DNA from: Clostridium_AF sediminicola
Lineage (GTDB): Bacteria > Bacillota > Clostridia > Clostridiales > Clostridiaceae
Direction of reading: 5' to 3'
DNA: 64,000 bases
Assembly: GCF_050402865.1 (NCBI RefSeq)
Contig: NZ_BAABMF010000019.1
Span: forward strand, 26,774 to 90,773
In this document: positions 44,180-53,704 of the stretch, in pieces
Layout of the letters: the number at the start of each line of letters is the position of its first letter
Numbering within the stretch: position 1 is the stretch's first letter
Notes under the pieces: generated by a model
Seen by the model: only the letters and a program-made list of their open reading frames with translations
The model's database searches: none
What the model was told of the DNA's origin: nothing
Program-made: the position numbers and the translations under genes

Positions 44180-45172
44180 TTATTTTGTTAAGTGACATGC
44201 CACCATATGTCCATTGCCAATGTCTTTTAATTCTGGTTCAACTTCTGAACAAATATCCATGCAATACTGACATCTTGTTCTAAATCTACAGCCAGAAGGA
44301 GGATTCAAAGGACTTGGAACATCACCTTCTAGTATTACTCTATCCTTACTTCCTGCAACATCAGTATCAGGAATAGGAATAGCAGATAACAATGCTTGTG
44401 TATAAGGATGTGTTGGCTTATCATACAAATCATCACTAGTTGCAACTTCAACCATTTTTCCTAAATACATAACTCCTATTCTATCAGATATATGCTTTAC
44501 CATTGATAAATCATGTGCAATAAAAAGATAAGTCAGACCTAACTCTTTTTGTAAATCCTCAAGCATGTTAACAACTTGTGCCTGAATAGATACATCAAGT
44601 GCAGATATCGGTTCATCACAGATAATAAAATCTGGTTGAACTGCTAGCGCTCTTGCAATACCAATTCTTTGTCTTTGTCCACCACTAAATTCGTGGGGGT
44701 ATCTACTTGCATGTTCTTTACTTAACCCAACTTTTCCTAAAAGATCATATATATATTTCTGCTTCTCTTTCCCTTGAGCAATATTATGTGTATCTATTGC
44801 TTCGCCAATAATATCAGCAACTGTCATTCGAGTATTTAATGATGCATAGGGATCCTGGAAAATCATCTGCATTTTTTTTCTGTATGGCAACATTTGTTTC
44901 TCAGGTAAAGAACTAATATCTTTGCCATCAAACACTATACTTCCAGCCGTTGGTTCATATAATTTAATTATAGTTCTACCAGTAGTTGACTTCCCACAAC
45001 CAGATTCTCCAACTAATCCAAAAGTTTCTCCTTTTTTTATACTAAACGAAACATCATCCACTGCCTTTATATACTTCTTCTTATTTCCAAAGAATCCTTC
45101 TTTTTTTACGAAATATTTTTTTAAACCTTTAATTTCTATTAAAACATCATTATTATTTTCATTATTGCTCAT
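44180..45172 (-). CDS. oppF: Oligopeptide ABC transporter ATP-binding protein (OppF-like)
   Basis: The 330-residue ATPase has Walker A 'GLVGESGCGKSTTGRTI', Q loop 'MIFQDPYASLNTRMT', signature 'EFSGGQRQRIGIARAL', Walker B 'FIICDEPISALDVSIQAQV' and His 'IAHDLSMVKHI', and ends with the Opp C-terminal Cys-rich extension 'PPSGCRFRTRCQYCMDICSEVEPEL'. It pairs with OppD; the stop of oppD is one base away. Confidence 0.95.
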   Translation of the reverse strand: MSNNENNNDVLIEIKGLKKYFVKKEGFFGNKKKYIKAVDDVSFSIKKGETFGLVGESGCGKSTTGRTIIKLYEPTAGSIVFDGKDISSLPEKQMLPYRKKMQMIFQDPYASLNTRMTVADIIGEAIDTHNIAQGKEKQKYIYDLLGKVGLSKEHASRYPHEFSGGQRQRIGIARALAVQPDFIICDEPISALDVSIQAQVVNMLEDLQKELGLTYLFIAHDLSMVKHISDRIGVMYLGKMVEVATSDDLYDKPTHPYTQALLSAIPIPDTDVAGSKDRVILEGDVPSPLNPPSGCRFRTRCQYCMDICSEVEPELKDIGNGHMVACHLTK

Positions 45173-45173
45173 T

Positions 45174-46184
45174 TTATTGCCCTCCTTTTACAACAGTGTC
45201 CATATCAGGTGCATCTTCATGAAGTAACCAACACATAGACCTGTGTCCTTCCTCAACTTGGAAATAAGGAGGTTTTTCTTCTAAGCAAATATTCATTGCA
45301 TAAGGACATCTTTCACAAAACGGACATCCTGTAGGAGGTTTTAATAAATCTGGAGGCGAACCTTCAATTGGAATCAATCTTTCTTTTTCTCCCTTTGTTA
45401 TCTTAGGAATTGATTTCATCAATCCTATAGTATATGGATTTCTAGGATTCTTAAAGATTTGAGAAGCACTACCCTCTTCCATAACTAAACCACCGTACAT
45501 TACAACAACTTTTGAACAAGTCTCAGCAACCACTCCCAAATCATGTGTAATTAAAATAATAGATGTTCCTAATTTTTTTCTCAAGCTATTCATTAAATCT
45601 AAAATTTGTGCTTGAATTGTAACATCAAGAGCTGTTGTAGGCTCATCAGCTATTAATAAATCTGGTTGACATGATAAAGCTATAGCTATCATAGCACGTT
45701 GTCTCATTCCACCACTGAACTCATGAGGATAGTTATCTATTCTGGATTCTGGCGAAGGAATTCCAACAAGTCTTAACATTTCAATAGCCTCTTCTTTAGC
45801 CTCTTTCTTGCTTAATTTACGGTGCTTCATAACAACTTCCATTATTTGGTTGCCTATTTTATAAACTGGATTTAAAGAAGTCATAGGATCTTGGAATATC
45901 ATAGCTATTTCGTTACCTCTTATTGCTGTTAATTCCCCATTATTCTTATCTAAAATATTCTCACCCTTAAAGATAATCTCGCCATCTTTTACTTTTCCTG
46001 GGTGATCAATTAATCTCATTATTGATTTAGCTGTTACACTTTTACCACTACCAGATTCACCAACTACACCAACTGTTTCACCTTTAGTAACATCAAAACT
46101 AACGCCTCTAACCGCTTGAACTTCACCTAAATGAGTATAGAAAGAGGTTTTAACGTCTTTTAATTCTAATATTTTTTCAGTCAT
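45174..46184 (-). CDS. oppD: Oligopeptide ABC transporter ATP-binding protein (OppD-like)
   Basis: The 336-residue ATPase has Walker A 'GVVGESGSGKSVTAKSI', 'MIFQDPMTSLNPVYKIG', signature 'EFSGGMRQRAMIAIALS', Walker B 'LLIADEPTTALDVTIQAQ', and the Opp C-terminal Cys motif 'PTGCPFCERCPYAMNICLEEKP'. Such Cys clusters in OppD/DppD can hold an Fe-S cluster. Confidence 0.95.
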   Translation of the reverse strand: MTEKILELKDVKTSFYTHLGEVQAVRGVSFDVTKGETVGVVGESGSGKSVTAKSIMRLIDHPGKVKDGEIIFKGENILDKNNGELTAIRGNEIAMIFQDPMTSLNPVYKIGNQIMEVVMKHRKLSKKEAKEEAIEMLRLVGIPSPESRIDNYPHEFSGGMRQRAMIAIALSCQPDLLIADEPTTALDVTIQAQILDLMNSLRKKLGTSIILITHDLGVVAETCSKVVVMYGGLVMEEGSASQIFKNPRNPYTIGLMKSIPKITKGEKERLIPIEGSPPDLLKPPTGCPFCERCPYAMNICLEEKPPYFQVEEGHRSMCWLLHEDAPDMDTVVKGGQ

Positions 46185-46201
46185 TTCAACTCACTCCTCC
46201 T

Positions 46202-47389
46202 CTATTTACGCAGACGCGGATCTAAAGCATCTCTTAATCCATCACCTAAAAAGTTAAATGCAAACATAGTAATACATATAGCTAAAGACGGATACAATAG
46301 TTGATATCCATAAGTTCTCAATGTTGTTAATGCATCACTTGCCAAAGTACCCCAAGATGCTTCAGGTGCTGGTATCCCTAAACCAACAAAACTTAAAAAT
46401 GCTTCAGTAAATATTGCACTTGGAATAAGCATAGTCATAGATACCACTATAGGCCCCATTGCATTAGGAATCAGATGTTTGAAAATAATCTTGCTCTTGG
46501 ATACACCCAATGTTCTAGCAGCAAGAATAAACTCCTGTTCTTTTAATGAAAGCACTTGACCTCTTACTAATCTAGCCATGCTTACCCAGTAAACCGTTCC
46601 CAAAGCTACAATCATAGTTTTTAATCCTGCTCCCATGACTACCATAAGTAAAATAACATAAAGCATCAATGGAACAGTATTAATTAAATCAACAATACGC
46701 ATCATAATATTATCTGTTGTTCCACCTTCAAATCCTGATATTGCACCATAAGATACTCCGATTAAAGCATTAACCAAAGTGGCTACAAATGCAATCAATA
46801 AAGAAATACGTCCTCCATAAAAAACTCTTACCATAACATCTCTTCCCAGAGAATCAGTTCCCCATTTATAAACTTTATTTTTAACAGTTTTATATGGCTC
46901 GATTTCTTTATCTCCTACCATAAGAGCAAACTTTTTACCATCAGTACCTTTATTTTTAGCAGCATAAGAGTAGTCAACTACTGCCTTTTCTCCATAGAAA
47001 TCAAAAGCATTGTACTTTTGCATCATATTTTTTTCTGATTCTTTAATTCTATTAAGAAGCTTACCATCTTCAGTAACTTCAATTAATCTATATTCCTTAT
47101 GTACATAAACATATTTATCTCCAATTTTATGTATCGTAAAACTCGGTGGAATATTAGCAAAATCTAGTCTTTGGTCAGAATAAGAATATTTTGAAAACAT
47201 AGGTCCCAAAACAGAACATAGTAATACTACAATTATTGTTATTAACCCAATCATAGACAAAACATTCTTTTTTAGTCTTCTCCATGCATCTTGCCAATAT
47301 GTAAGACTAGGTCTTGAAATAGTTTCCTTATTGAATTTACTTTTATCTAATCGAGCAAATTTATTATCATTAAATTTCACATCAGCCAA
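46202..47389 (-). CDS. oppC: Oligopeptide ABC transporter permease (OppC-like) with large extracytoplasmic insert
   Basis: The 395-residue permease is about 90 residues longer than typical OppC. After the first helix ('NVLSMIGLITIIVVLLCSVLGPMF') comes a domain of about 110 residues ('DKYVYVHKEYRLIEVTEDGKLLNRIKES'), then the standard 'YKWGTDSLGRDVMVRVFYGGRISLLIAF' and five helices with the EAA loop 'LAARTLGVSKSKIIFKHLIPNAMGP'. The insert would lie outside the membrane and may contact OppA. Confidence 0.93.
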   Translation of the reverse strand: MADVKFNDNKFARLDKSKFNKETISRPSLTYWQDAWRRLKKNVLSMIGLITIIVVLLCSVLGPMFSKYSYSDQRLDFANIPPSFTIHKIGDKYVYVHKEYRLIEVTEDGKLLNRIKESEKNMMQKYNAFDFYGEKAVVDYSYAAKNKGTDGKKFALMVGDKEIEPYKTVKNKVYKWGTDSLGRDVMVRVFYGGRISLLIAFVATLVNALIGVSYGAISGFEGGTTDNIMMRIVDLINTVPLMLYVILLMVVMGAGLKTMIVALGTVYWVSMARLVRGQVLSLKEQEFILAARTLGVSKSKIIFKHLIPNAMGPIVVSMTMLIPSAIFTEAFLSFVGLGIPAPEASWGTLASDALTTLRTYGYQLLYPSLAICITMFAFNFLGDGLRDALDPRLRK

Positions 47390-47401
47390 TTTGGTTTCCC
47401 C

Positions 47402-48322
47402 CTAATCTTCTAGTTTAATACGTGGATCTATTAATCCGTATGCAATGTCAACAAGGAAAATCATAAATATAGAAAAAGCTGCATAGAAAATTGTCACACC
47501 TAAAATAACTGTGTAATCTCTATTACCTACACTTTCAACAAATAGCTTTCCCATACCAGGTATTGCAAATATCCTTTCAACAACAAATGATCCTGTTAAT
47601 ACTGCTGCAATCATAGGACCAATATATGTTACAACAGGAATTAGCGCGTTTTTAAGTGCATGTTTTGCTATAACCTTAAATTGGCTTAATCCTTTAGCTT
47701 TCGCTGTCATAATATAATCTTGTCTTAAAACTTCAAGCATACTTGATCTTGTAAGTCTAGCAACAAAGGCCAACGAAAATCCACCTAATGCTATTACCGG
47801 TCCAATAAAATGCTTCCACGATGTTAAACCATTTGAAGGTAACCATCCAAGCTTTGAACTAAATATATAAATAATCATGGTAGCCATAACGAAACTAGGC
47901 ACAGTAATTCCAATAGTAGCTAATATACTAACCAAATAATCTTGCCACTTATTCTGCTTAAGTGCAGATATTAATCCCAAAGGAATTCCTATAACGATTA
48001 TGGCTAAACAAGACATTCCCCCAACTTTTGCTGATACAGGAAATCCTTCTTTAATCATATCAGTAACTTCTACTCCTACTTTTTGAAACGATGGTCCTAA
48101 ATCCAGTGTAACTACCCCTTTTAAATAGTCTACATACTGTTTCCCCAAAGGATCATCCAAATGATATTTCTTATTAAGAGCTTCTTCTACAGCCGGAGGT
48201 AAAGCTTTTTCTCTAGTAAACGGACCTCCAGGGATAGAATGCATTAAAAAGAACGTTAATGTGATTACAAAAAATAGTGTAATAAACATTGCAATAAATC
48301 TTTTAACAATATACTTTAGCAT
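47402..48322 (-). CDS. oppB: Oligopeptide ABC transporter permease (OppB-like)
   Basis: The 306-residue first permease has 'MLKYIVKRFIAMFITLFFVITLTFFLMHSIPGGPF' with the OppB first helix, EAA loop 'MTAKAKGLSQFKVIAKHALKNALIPVVTYIG' and 'FVVERIFAIPGMGKLFVESVGNRDY'. First gene of the operon, behind a strong promoter with a 110-base leader. Confidence 0.95.
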   Translation of the reverse strand: MLKYIVKRFIAMFITLFFVITLTFFLMHSIPGGPFTREKALPPAVEEALNKKYHLDDPLGKQYVDYLKGVVTLDLGPSFQKVGVEVTDMIKEGFPVSAKVGGMSCLAIIVIGIPLGLISALKQNKWQDYLVSILATIGITVPSFVMATMIIYIFSSKLGWLPSNGLTSWKHFIGPVIALGGFSLAFVARLTRSSMLEVLRQDYIMTAKAKGLSQFKVIAKHALKNALIPVVTYIGPMIAAVLTGSFVVERIFAIPGMGKLFVESVGNRDYTVILGVTIFYAAFSIFMIFLVDIAYGLIDPRIKLED

Positions 48323-48369
48323 ATTTAACTCCTTCCCGTCTTTTGAATGAATGCAATTTTAAACTTTCA

Positions 48370-48468
48370 TTGTCAATTAATCCTGCATTGACAAAAAATT
48401 CATAATTCCTTAACTTTAAAATTTTACTTCACCCCTATGATTATAAATTATTTCAGCATTTCAGTCAA
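48370..48468 (-). promoter_or_regulatory. Promoter of the opp operon and downstream inverted repeat
   Basis: On the minus strand TTGACT (48463-48468), a 17-bp spacer and TATAAT (48440-48445) start transcription near 48433. In the leader, TTGTCAAT (48370-48377) and ATTGACAA (48387-48394) form a perfect 8-bp inverted repeat with a 9-base centre, a likely operator or leader hairpin. The rest of the 460-bp gap to 48782 shows only a weak plus-strand TATAAT near 48736. Confidence 0.65.
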
Positions 48469-48782
48469 TATTTAATTAGTTTTTACCAAATTATTAATGT
48501 TTTCATTTATAAATCAGCAAATTTTTCACATATTTATTCTATAAATCTCAAAGCAGAAAATCATATTATTATTCATATTTTTGAATATTTATTCGTATAT
48601 ATATTTCATTTTTCAGATAAATGATTGAAATTTTGCTAGCCTCATAGTTTAAAGTTGCAATATTTTTAATAATTATTACACAAAATAATAAATATATTCT
48701 TTAGACAACTATATTTATTATCGAAAACTTCTATACTATAATTAACATATATCTATTAATTTATGAAAGGAGAAAGATAATT

Positions 48783-49748
48783 ATGCGTAAAGTTTTAATT
48801 TATACAAAAGTTAATGGAGCTGAACTTTCTAATAAAGACTATTCTATTACAAATAAATTAAATTTAGCCCCTTTTGAAACTATTGAAGCAAAATCAGAAA
48901 AAGAATATTACGAAAATGTTCCTGAATCTGAAATAATAATTTCATCACTCATAGATGAAAACGTTATTAATAATGCAAAAAAACTCAAGTGGATTCAAGC
49001 TTTAACTGCGGGAGTAAATCATATGCCTACAAAAATAATTTCCGAAAAAAATATTATTTTAACATCGCTTAAAGGAGCTCATAAAATTCAAATGACTGAG
49101 TATGCTATAGCTATGATGGTTATTGTCGCACGTCAACTTAAATCAATTATCATAAATTCTGAAAATAAACAATGGATTAAAGTTATGCCTCAAACTGAAA
49201 TTTTTGGTTCAACATTAGGAATAATGGGTGTTGGTGAAATTGGCAGTGAATTAGCTAAGAAAGCCCACATGATGGGAATGAATGTACTTGGTGTGAAACG
49301 AGTTTTAAAAGATATGCCTTATATAGATAAAATGTATACTTTTGCTAGTATAGATGATTTCTATGAACAATGTGATTATATTGTAAATTTACTTCCTGCC
49401 ACAGAACAAACTCATAAAATTGTAGATATCAAATCATTTAAGCGAATGAAGGACACAGCATGCTTTATTAATATAGGTAGAGGTTCAACTGTAAATGAAG
49501 ATGATTTAGCCTTCGCTCTTAAAACTAAAGAAATAGCCTTTCTTGTTTCAGATGTTTTTTATCATGAACCTTTATCTAAAAAAAGTCCCTTATGGGATAT
49601 GGATAATGTAATTATCACACCTCATATATGTGGACCTTCTAATAAATACATGGAAAAAGCAACACCAATAATTTTAAAGAATTTAAAATCTTATCTTAAT
49701 TGTCCAAATGAAATGATAAATATTTATGACAATAAAATAGGATATTGA
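48783..49748 (+). CDS. D-isomer-specific 2-hydroxyacid dehydrogenase family protein
   Basis: The 321-residue NAD(P) enzyme reduces a 2-keto acid. It has an N-terminal catalytic part ('LKWIQALTAGVNHMP'), the nucleotide fold 'LGIMGVGEIGSELAKKAHMMGMNVLGVKR', 'CDYIVNLLPATEQTHKI', the catalytic Arg in 'CFINIGRGSTVNEDDL', Glu in 'DVFYHEPL' and His in 'NVIITPHICG'. Monocistronic, with a promoter of unclear strength and a strong terminator. Confidence 0.9.
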   Translation: MRKVLIYTKVNGAELSNKDYSITNKLNLAPFETIEAKSEKEYYENVPESEIIISSLIDENVINNAKKLKWIQALTAGVNHMPTKIISEKNIILTSLKGAHKIQMTEYAIAMMVIVARQLKSIIINSENKQWIKVMPQTEIFGSTLGIMGVGEIGSELAKKAHMMGMNVLGVKRVLKDMPYIDKMYTFASIDDFYEQCDYIVNLLPATEQTHKIVDIKSFKRMKDTACFINIGRGSTVNEDDLAFALKTKEIAFLVSDVFYHEPLSKKSPLWDMDNVIITPHICGPSNKYMEKATPIILKNLKSYLNCPNEMINIYDNKIGY

Positions 49749-49763
49749 TATAGTCTTTTTACT

Positions 49764-49797
49764 TAGCGAAAAGTTTTTTTGACTCAACTTTTCGCTA
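49764..49797 (+). terminator. Terminator of the 2-hydroxyacid dehydrogenase gene
   Basis: TAGCGAAAAGTT pairs with AACTTTTCGCTA (49764-49775 with 49786-49797). Confidence 0.8.
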
Positions 49798-49832
49798 TAT
49801 ATTTTATCTTTATCAAACAATGAAATAAAATA

Positions 49833-50996
49833 TTATGATATTATTCTAAATAATTTTCTTTTATCGTTTCTTTCAATATCTAAAAATTCATTATTATATT
49901 TGTATATTAGCTTATCTGATAAATTAATAATATTTTCTAAAGCAAAGCATCTAGATAACTTATACATATTAGCTTTTAATCTATTATAGTCTTCCTCGTT
50001 TTCAACGAGATAATTTATAATTTTATTTATCTCTTCATTATTATTAACCTTAATTGCCGCCCCTGATTGGACTAAGAATTCAGTATTCTCTTCTTCTTGA
50101 CCTGGAATTGCAAAAGGTATAACCATAGGAATATTTTTCGCAATTGATTCTGATACAGTTAATCCTCCTGGCTTCGAAATAATCAAATTATTTTTTTCCA
50201 TATACTTAGGAACATCTTTAGTAAAACCAATAATATTAATTTTCTTTCCATCTATTTTTGGACTATAATCTTCTAATAAACTATTCTTTAGCTTTTCATT
50301 TTTACCACAAATTACGGTTATATTTAAATTGTTATGATTGCTTTTTATAATATCTTTCAATACCGGTGCTATGTCTTTTAAACCCATGCTACCGCCCATT
50401 ATCAAAATTGAAAATTCTTCGTTTTTATTTTCTTCATATATATTAGTAAAAAAATCTTCACGAATTGGTATTCCATATGAAAAAATTTTTTCTTTTGAAA
50501 TATTTCTTTTTATTAAGCTGTTTTTTGTGTATAAGCTACCTGTTACATATGCATCAACATTTTTATCTACATACGCATAATGAGCTTTATAATCAGTAAC
50601 TATTGATATAAATGGAATATTAATAAATCCTTTTTCTTTTAATCTGCTGACTATTGAAACTGCAAGAGGATGCGTTGCAATTATTATCTCAGGTCTTATA
50701 TCCATTATTTTTTTCAAAACTTTTCTTTTCACAGGAACAAAAACTTTTTTTAGTAATTTATCATTTATAAATTCTTTATCACTTATTCTATAAATATCTC
50801 CATATACCTTTGGAATATTCTTTGCTAATATTTCATAACCATCTGCTACGATAAAGTTTAATAATGAGGATGAATTTTTAAGAAAATCAAAAATGTATGT
50901 TTCATATTCTTTATCATTATATAAATTTTCCAAAGTCTTTGCAGCTTGATTATGTCCTGCTCCTGTAGAAGCTGTTAATATTAATGCTTTTTTCAT
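49833..50996 (-). CDS. MGDG synthase/UgtP-like glycosyltransferase
   Basis: The 387-residue GT-B enzyme transfers a sugar from a UDP-sugar, probably to diacylglycerol. It has 'ALILTASTGAGHNQAAKTL' with the N-terminal GTGAGH-like motif, 'PEIIIATHPLAVSIVSRL', 'FSILIMGGSMGLKDI' and 'NNLIISKPGGLTVSESIAKNIPMVIPFAIPGQEEEN' (nucleotide-sugar motif). The start ATG at 50996 follows GGAGG; a TTG 15 bases upstream overlaps that site. Cytoplasmic side of the membrane. Confidence 0.9.
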   Translation of the reverse strand: MKKALILTASTGAGHNQAAKTLENLYNDKEYETYIFDFLKNSSSLLNFIVADGYEILAKNIPKVYGDIYRISDKEFINDKLLKKVFVPVKRKVLKKIMDIRPEIIIATHPLAVSIVSRLKEKGFINIPFISIVTDYKAHYAYVDKNVDAYVTGSLYTKNSLIKRNISKEKIFSYGIPIREDFFTNIYEENKNEEFSILIMGGSMGLKDIAPVLKDIIKSNHNNLNITVICGKNEKLKNSLLEDYSPKIDGKKINIIGFTKDVPKYMEKNNLIISKPGGLTVSESIAKNIPMVIPFAIPGQEEENTEFLVQSGAAIKVNNNEEINKIINYLVENEEDYNRLKANMYKLSRCFALENIINLSDKLIYKYNNEFLDIERNDKRKLFRIIS

Positions 50997-51011
50997 TACT
51001 AAGACCTCCAA

Positions 51012-51322
51012 ATAAGGTTTAATTATAAATTCATTATTTTATTAGTACATTTTAATTATAAACTATACGTAGATTATTTTTTCTACTTTTTATGTAAAGT
51101 TTTGTTAATAAATCGTAAAACCTTAGTTCCTATTATAGTTTAATATTTTTAAAACAAAATTAATAATTTATTAAAATTTGTTAATAATTTATAAGAACCT
51201 TTATATTTGTATACATATAAAAAACTTTTTCTATTAAGAATCAAATAATTTTATTACATTAAATTATACATAAAATATCGTCCCCATACTTTACAAATAT
51301 GTTAAAATAATAATATTGAAAT
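51012..51322. other. Gene-free AT-rich stretch between divergent genes
   Basis: This gap must carry the promoters of the glycosyltransferase and the AlaX gene, but I found no clear -35/-10 pair. No repeats, hairpins with T runs or small genes are seen. Confidence 0.5.
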
Positions 51323-51340
51323 TTGTTAGGAGTGATTTGT

Positions 51341-52537
51341 TTGACAATTAAGCTGTTTGAAGGTAATCCATATTTAAAAGAATGTACCTCTAATGTTATA
51401 AATATAATAAATGATAATGAACAAATTCTTGTCGTATTAGATAAGACAATTTTCTTTCCAGAAGGTGGAGGTCAATTATCTGATAAAGGATGGATAAATG
51501 ATGCTAAAGTTGAATATGTTTTTGAAAAGGATGGAATTATATATCACCAAATTGATAAATCTATTACAGGTGAAAAAGCCAACTGTGAACTTGATTGGAA
51601 TATAAGACTTGATCGTATGCAACAACACTGTGGGGAACATATTTTATCAGGAGTTTTTCTAAAACTATATAATGCCCATAACCATGGTTTTCATATGGGT
51701 GAAGACTATGTAACTATCGACATAGATTTAAAATCAATAGATAAAAAAATGATTAGCAAAGTTGAACAGGAATCCAATAAAGCAATTAATAAAAATAATA
51801 GTATTAATATAAGTGTTGTAACCAAAGATGATGCTATTAAACTGCCTCTTAGGAAAGAATTAAAAGTTGATTCAGACATTAGAATAGTTGATATAAATGA
51901 AATTGATTGTGTTGCTTGTTGCGGAACTCACCCTCATAGTACAAGTGAAGTAGGCTTAATCAAAATAATTAAAACAGAAAATTATAAAGGAATGACTAGA
52001 GTATATTTCAAGTGCGGTATAAGAGCTTTAAAAGATTATCAAAACAAACATAACATAGTAAATAAATTAAGCAAATTATACTCTACAGATGAAAACTCTA
52101 TTATAGAGAAAACAAAATCTGATATAGAAAAATCTAAAGAACTAATAAAGGAGTTAAAATCAGTTAAAAATAAACTTCTAAAATATGAAGCTATTGAAAT
52201 TATCCAAAATGATAGTTTTAATATCAAAAAAACAATTGATAACGAAGATTTTACATTAATAAAAGTACTATTAAAAGATAAAAGTTTTGATGACCTTCAA
52301 TTATTAGCAAACACTATTATGGAAAATCAAAAATCAGTACTTTTTTTAGCTTCAAAAAAAGATAACAGAGTATTATTAACTCATGATGGAAGTTTCAAAC
52401 TACACTGTGGTAAAATATACAAAAACAATATAAATACCTATAACGGTCGTGGTGGCGGTGGAAATAAAATGGCACAAGGAGTTTTCAGTAATTCTGAAGA
52501 CTTACTATCGTTTTTTAACAATACACTTATTATATAA
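51341..52537 (+). CDS. Alanyl-tRNA editing protein (AlaX long form with DHHA1 domain)
   Basis: The 398-residue protein hydrolyses Ser- or Gly-tRNA-Ala mischarged by AlaRS. It has the N-terminal beta-barrel ('VLDKTIFFPEGGGQLSDKG'), the zinc motif 'QQHCGEHILSGVFL' (HxxxH) and 'CVACCGTHPHSTSEVG' (CxxxH), a coiled coil (about 250-285) and a C-terminal DHHA1 domain with 'NGRGGGGNKMAQGVF'. The start is TTG at 51341 because TTAGGAGTG lies just upstream. The stop codon (52535-52537) falls inside the left end of a repeat, so the last residues may have been altered by its insertion. Confidence 0.93.
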   Translation: MTIKLFEGNPYLKECTSNVINIINDNEQILVVLDKTIFFPEGGGQLSDKGWINDAKVEYVFEKDGIIYHQIDKSITGEKANCELDWNIRLDRMQQHCGEHILSGVFLKLYNAHNHGFHMGEDYVTIDIDLKSIDKKMISKVEQESNKAINKNNSINISVVTKDDAIKLPLRKELKVDSDIRIVDINEIDCVACCGTHPHSTSEVGLIKIIKTENYKGMTRVYFKCGIRALKDYQNKHNIVNKLSKLYSTDENSIIEKTKSDIEKSKELIKELKSVKNKLLKYEAIEIIQNDSFNIKKTIDNEDFTLIKVLLKDKSFDDLQLLANTIMENQKSVLFLASKKDNRVLLTHDGSFKLHCGKIYKNNINTYNGRGGGGNKMAQGVFSNSEDLLSFFNNTLII

Positions 52538-52970
52538 ATTGCGAACAAGTTCGAAATTTATAGTGACAAGTTACAAGTGATAAGTGACAAGTTTATGATA
52601 CCTTTCGCATGCGAAAGCTTTTAATTAAATAAAAGATAAAAAGATTCCTTTTGCGTTAGCAAAAGCACATTATTCCATCATCGAAAATGATAAAAGTTTA
52701 GTTAAAGATTTTCTGCAAGAGAATTATCCTAAGAGTCGGCTTAAGGATTAGTTCTACTTTTCTTTCAAAAACATGCAATCTTCAAGTAAGAGTTTTTATT
52801 ACGAAACTTTATTTATACATGTACAAAATCTCAAGTATTTATGAGTTTTGTACTTGTATAAATAATTAGTTGAATTGAAAACTCTATATGTTTTTTGAAA
52901 GAAATTAGTAGAAGTTATTCTTCAACGATCTCTTTCCTTAACTTTTAACTCTTAACTAATCATTTTTTTC
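52534..52970 (+). repeat. Modular hairpin repeat, copy 2, interrupted by a second inverted-repeat element
   Basis: The left end is the palindrome with GCGAACAAGTTCG (52534-52561), then AGTGACAAG iterations and small stems with CTTTCGCATGCGAAAG, TTTTGCGTTAGCAAAA and ATCATCGAAAATGAT, matching the copy at 62649. After AAAGATTTTCTGCA the match is broken at about TATCCT by the element at 52752-52913 and appears to resume near CCTTAACTTTTAACTC. No gene lies in the 52538-53007 gap. Confidence 0.72.
52752..52913. repeat. Nested 160-bp inverted-repeat element
   Basis: The outer arms (TTCTACTTTTCTTTCAAAAA and, at 52887-52912, their imperfect complement) enclose a strong central hairpin (52810-52864) with TACATGTACAAAA and TTTTGTACTTGTA. 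The centre resembles the hairpin at 57732-57784. It has no coding capacity. Confidence 0.65.
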
Positions 52971-53007
52971 GTTTTTTATTTCAAATGTGTCCTTCATTCT
53001 AATTTAT

Positions 53008-53460
53008 TTATACAAAATCACTTAAATATATAATCATTTCCGTATTTCCTAACACTAAAACATCTCCATCTCTTACAATAGTAAATTCCTTTATTCTATT
53101 GCCATTTAAGAAAGTTCCATAGTTAGAATTTAAGTCTTTTATATAAACATTATTGCATTCAAGTATTATTTTACTGTGTACGGAAGATATATATTTATCA
53201 TTTATACTTAATTGTGTGAATGCAGCTTCTCTACCAATAATAATATCTTTATATAAAATTTTATTAAATTCTTTTACCGTATTGTTATTTGATTTTATAG
53301 TAAACTTTATCCTTCTTGTTTTTTTTCTTAATTCTTTTTTATTTTTTTCAATTCTCAACTCATGAAATTGCTCTACCATCAATATTTCTAAGCCGGTAAA
53401 TAAAACACCTATTAATAATAAACTAATAAATAAATCTATATTAACACCGTCTAAACTCAT
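53008..53460 (-). CDS. FHA-domain protein with N-terminal membrane anchor
   Basis: The 150-residue protein has one helix (about 8-27), a short basic linker, and a forkhead-associated domain: 'DIIIGREAAFTQLSIND' (GR of the phosphothreonine site), 'SSVHSKIILECNNVYIKDLNSNYGTFLNG' (SxxH, NG) and 'DGDVLVLGNTEMII'. FHA domains bind phosphothreonine. Such small anchored FHA proteins usually work with Ser/Thr kinases or FtsW/PBP genes, none of which are near. Confidence 0.88.
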   Translation of the reverse strand: MSLDGVNIDLFISLLLIGVLFTGLEILMVEQFHELRIEKNKKELRKKTRRIKFTIKSNNNTVKEFNKILYKDIIIGREAAFTQLSINDKYISSVHSKIILECNNVYIKDLNSNYGTFLNGNRIKEFTIVRDGDVLVLGNTEMIIYLSDFV

Positions 53461-53590
53461 TTGATCTCTCCTTTAAATTTAGTGTTAAGTTGAAAATTTA
53501 CATTTAAATCTTATTTAATTATTACTAAAAAAAAATCTATTTTATGTTTTTAAATCCCAAAATAAATATAAACAAAAAAATAAAAAGCAT

Positions 53591-53620
53591 AAAAAAAACC
53601 TCACTTATATTAAGTAAGGT
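53591..53620 (-). terminator. Terminator of the NitT/TauT-type ABC operon
   Basis: ACCTCACTTA (53598-53607) pairs with TAAGTAAGGT (53611-53620); eight T follow on the minus strand. Confidence 0.8.
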
Positions 53621-53636
53621 AAATATCTAATATTAC

Positions 53637-53687
53637 GGTTAAACCACAAAAAGTAATTTAGTTCAACTTACCTTTTGTGATTTAACC
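53637..53687 (-). terminator. Long hairpin just after the ABC ATPase gene
   Basis: Two 20-base arms (53637-53656 and 53668-53687) pair with two mismatches. It lies between the ATPase stop and the T-tract terminator and may protect the mRNA 3' end. Confidence 0.55.
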
Positions 53688-53704
53688 ATATTACAATATT
53701 AAAA

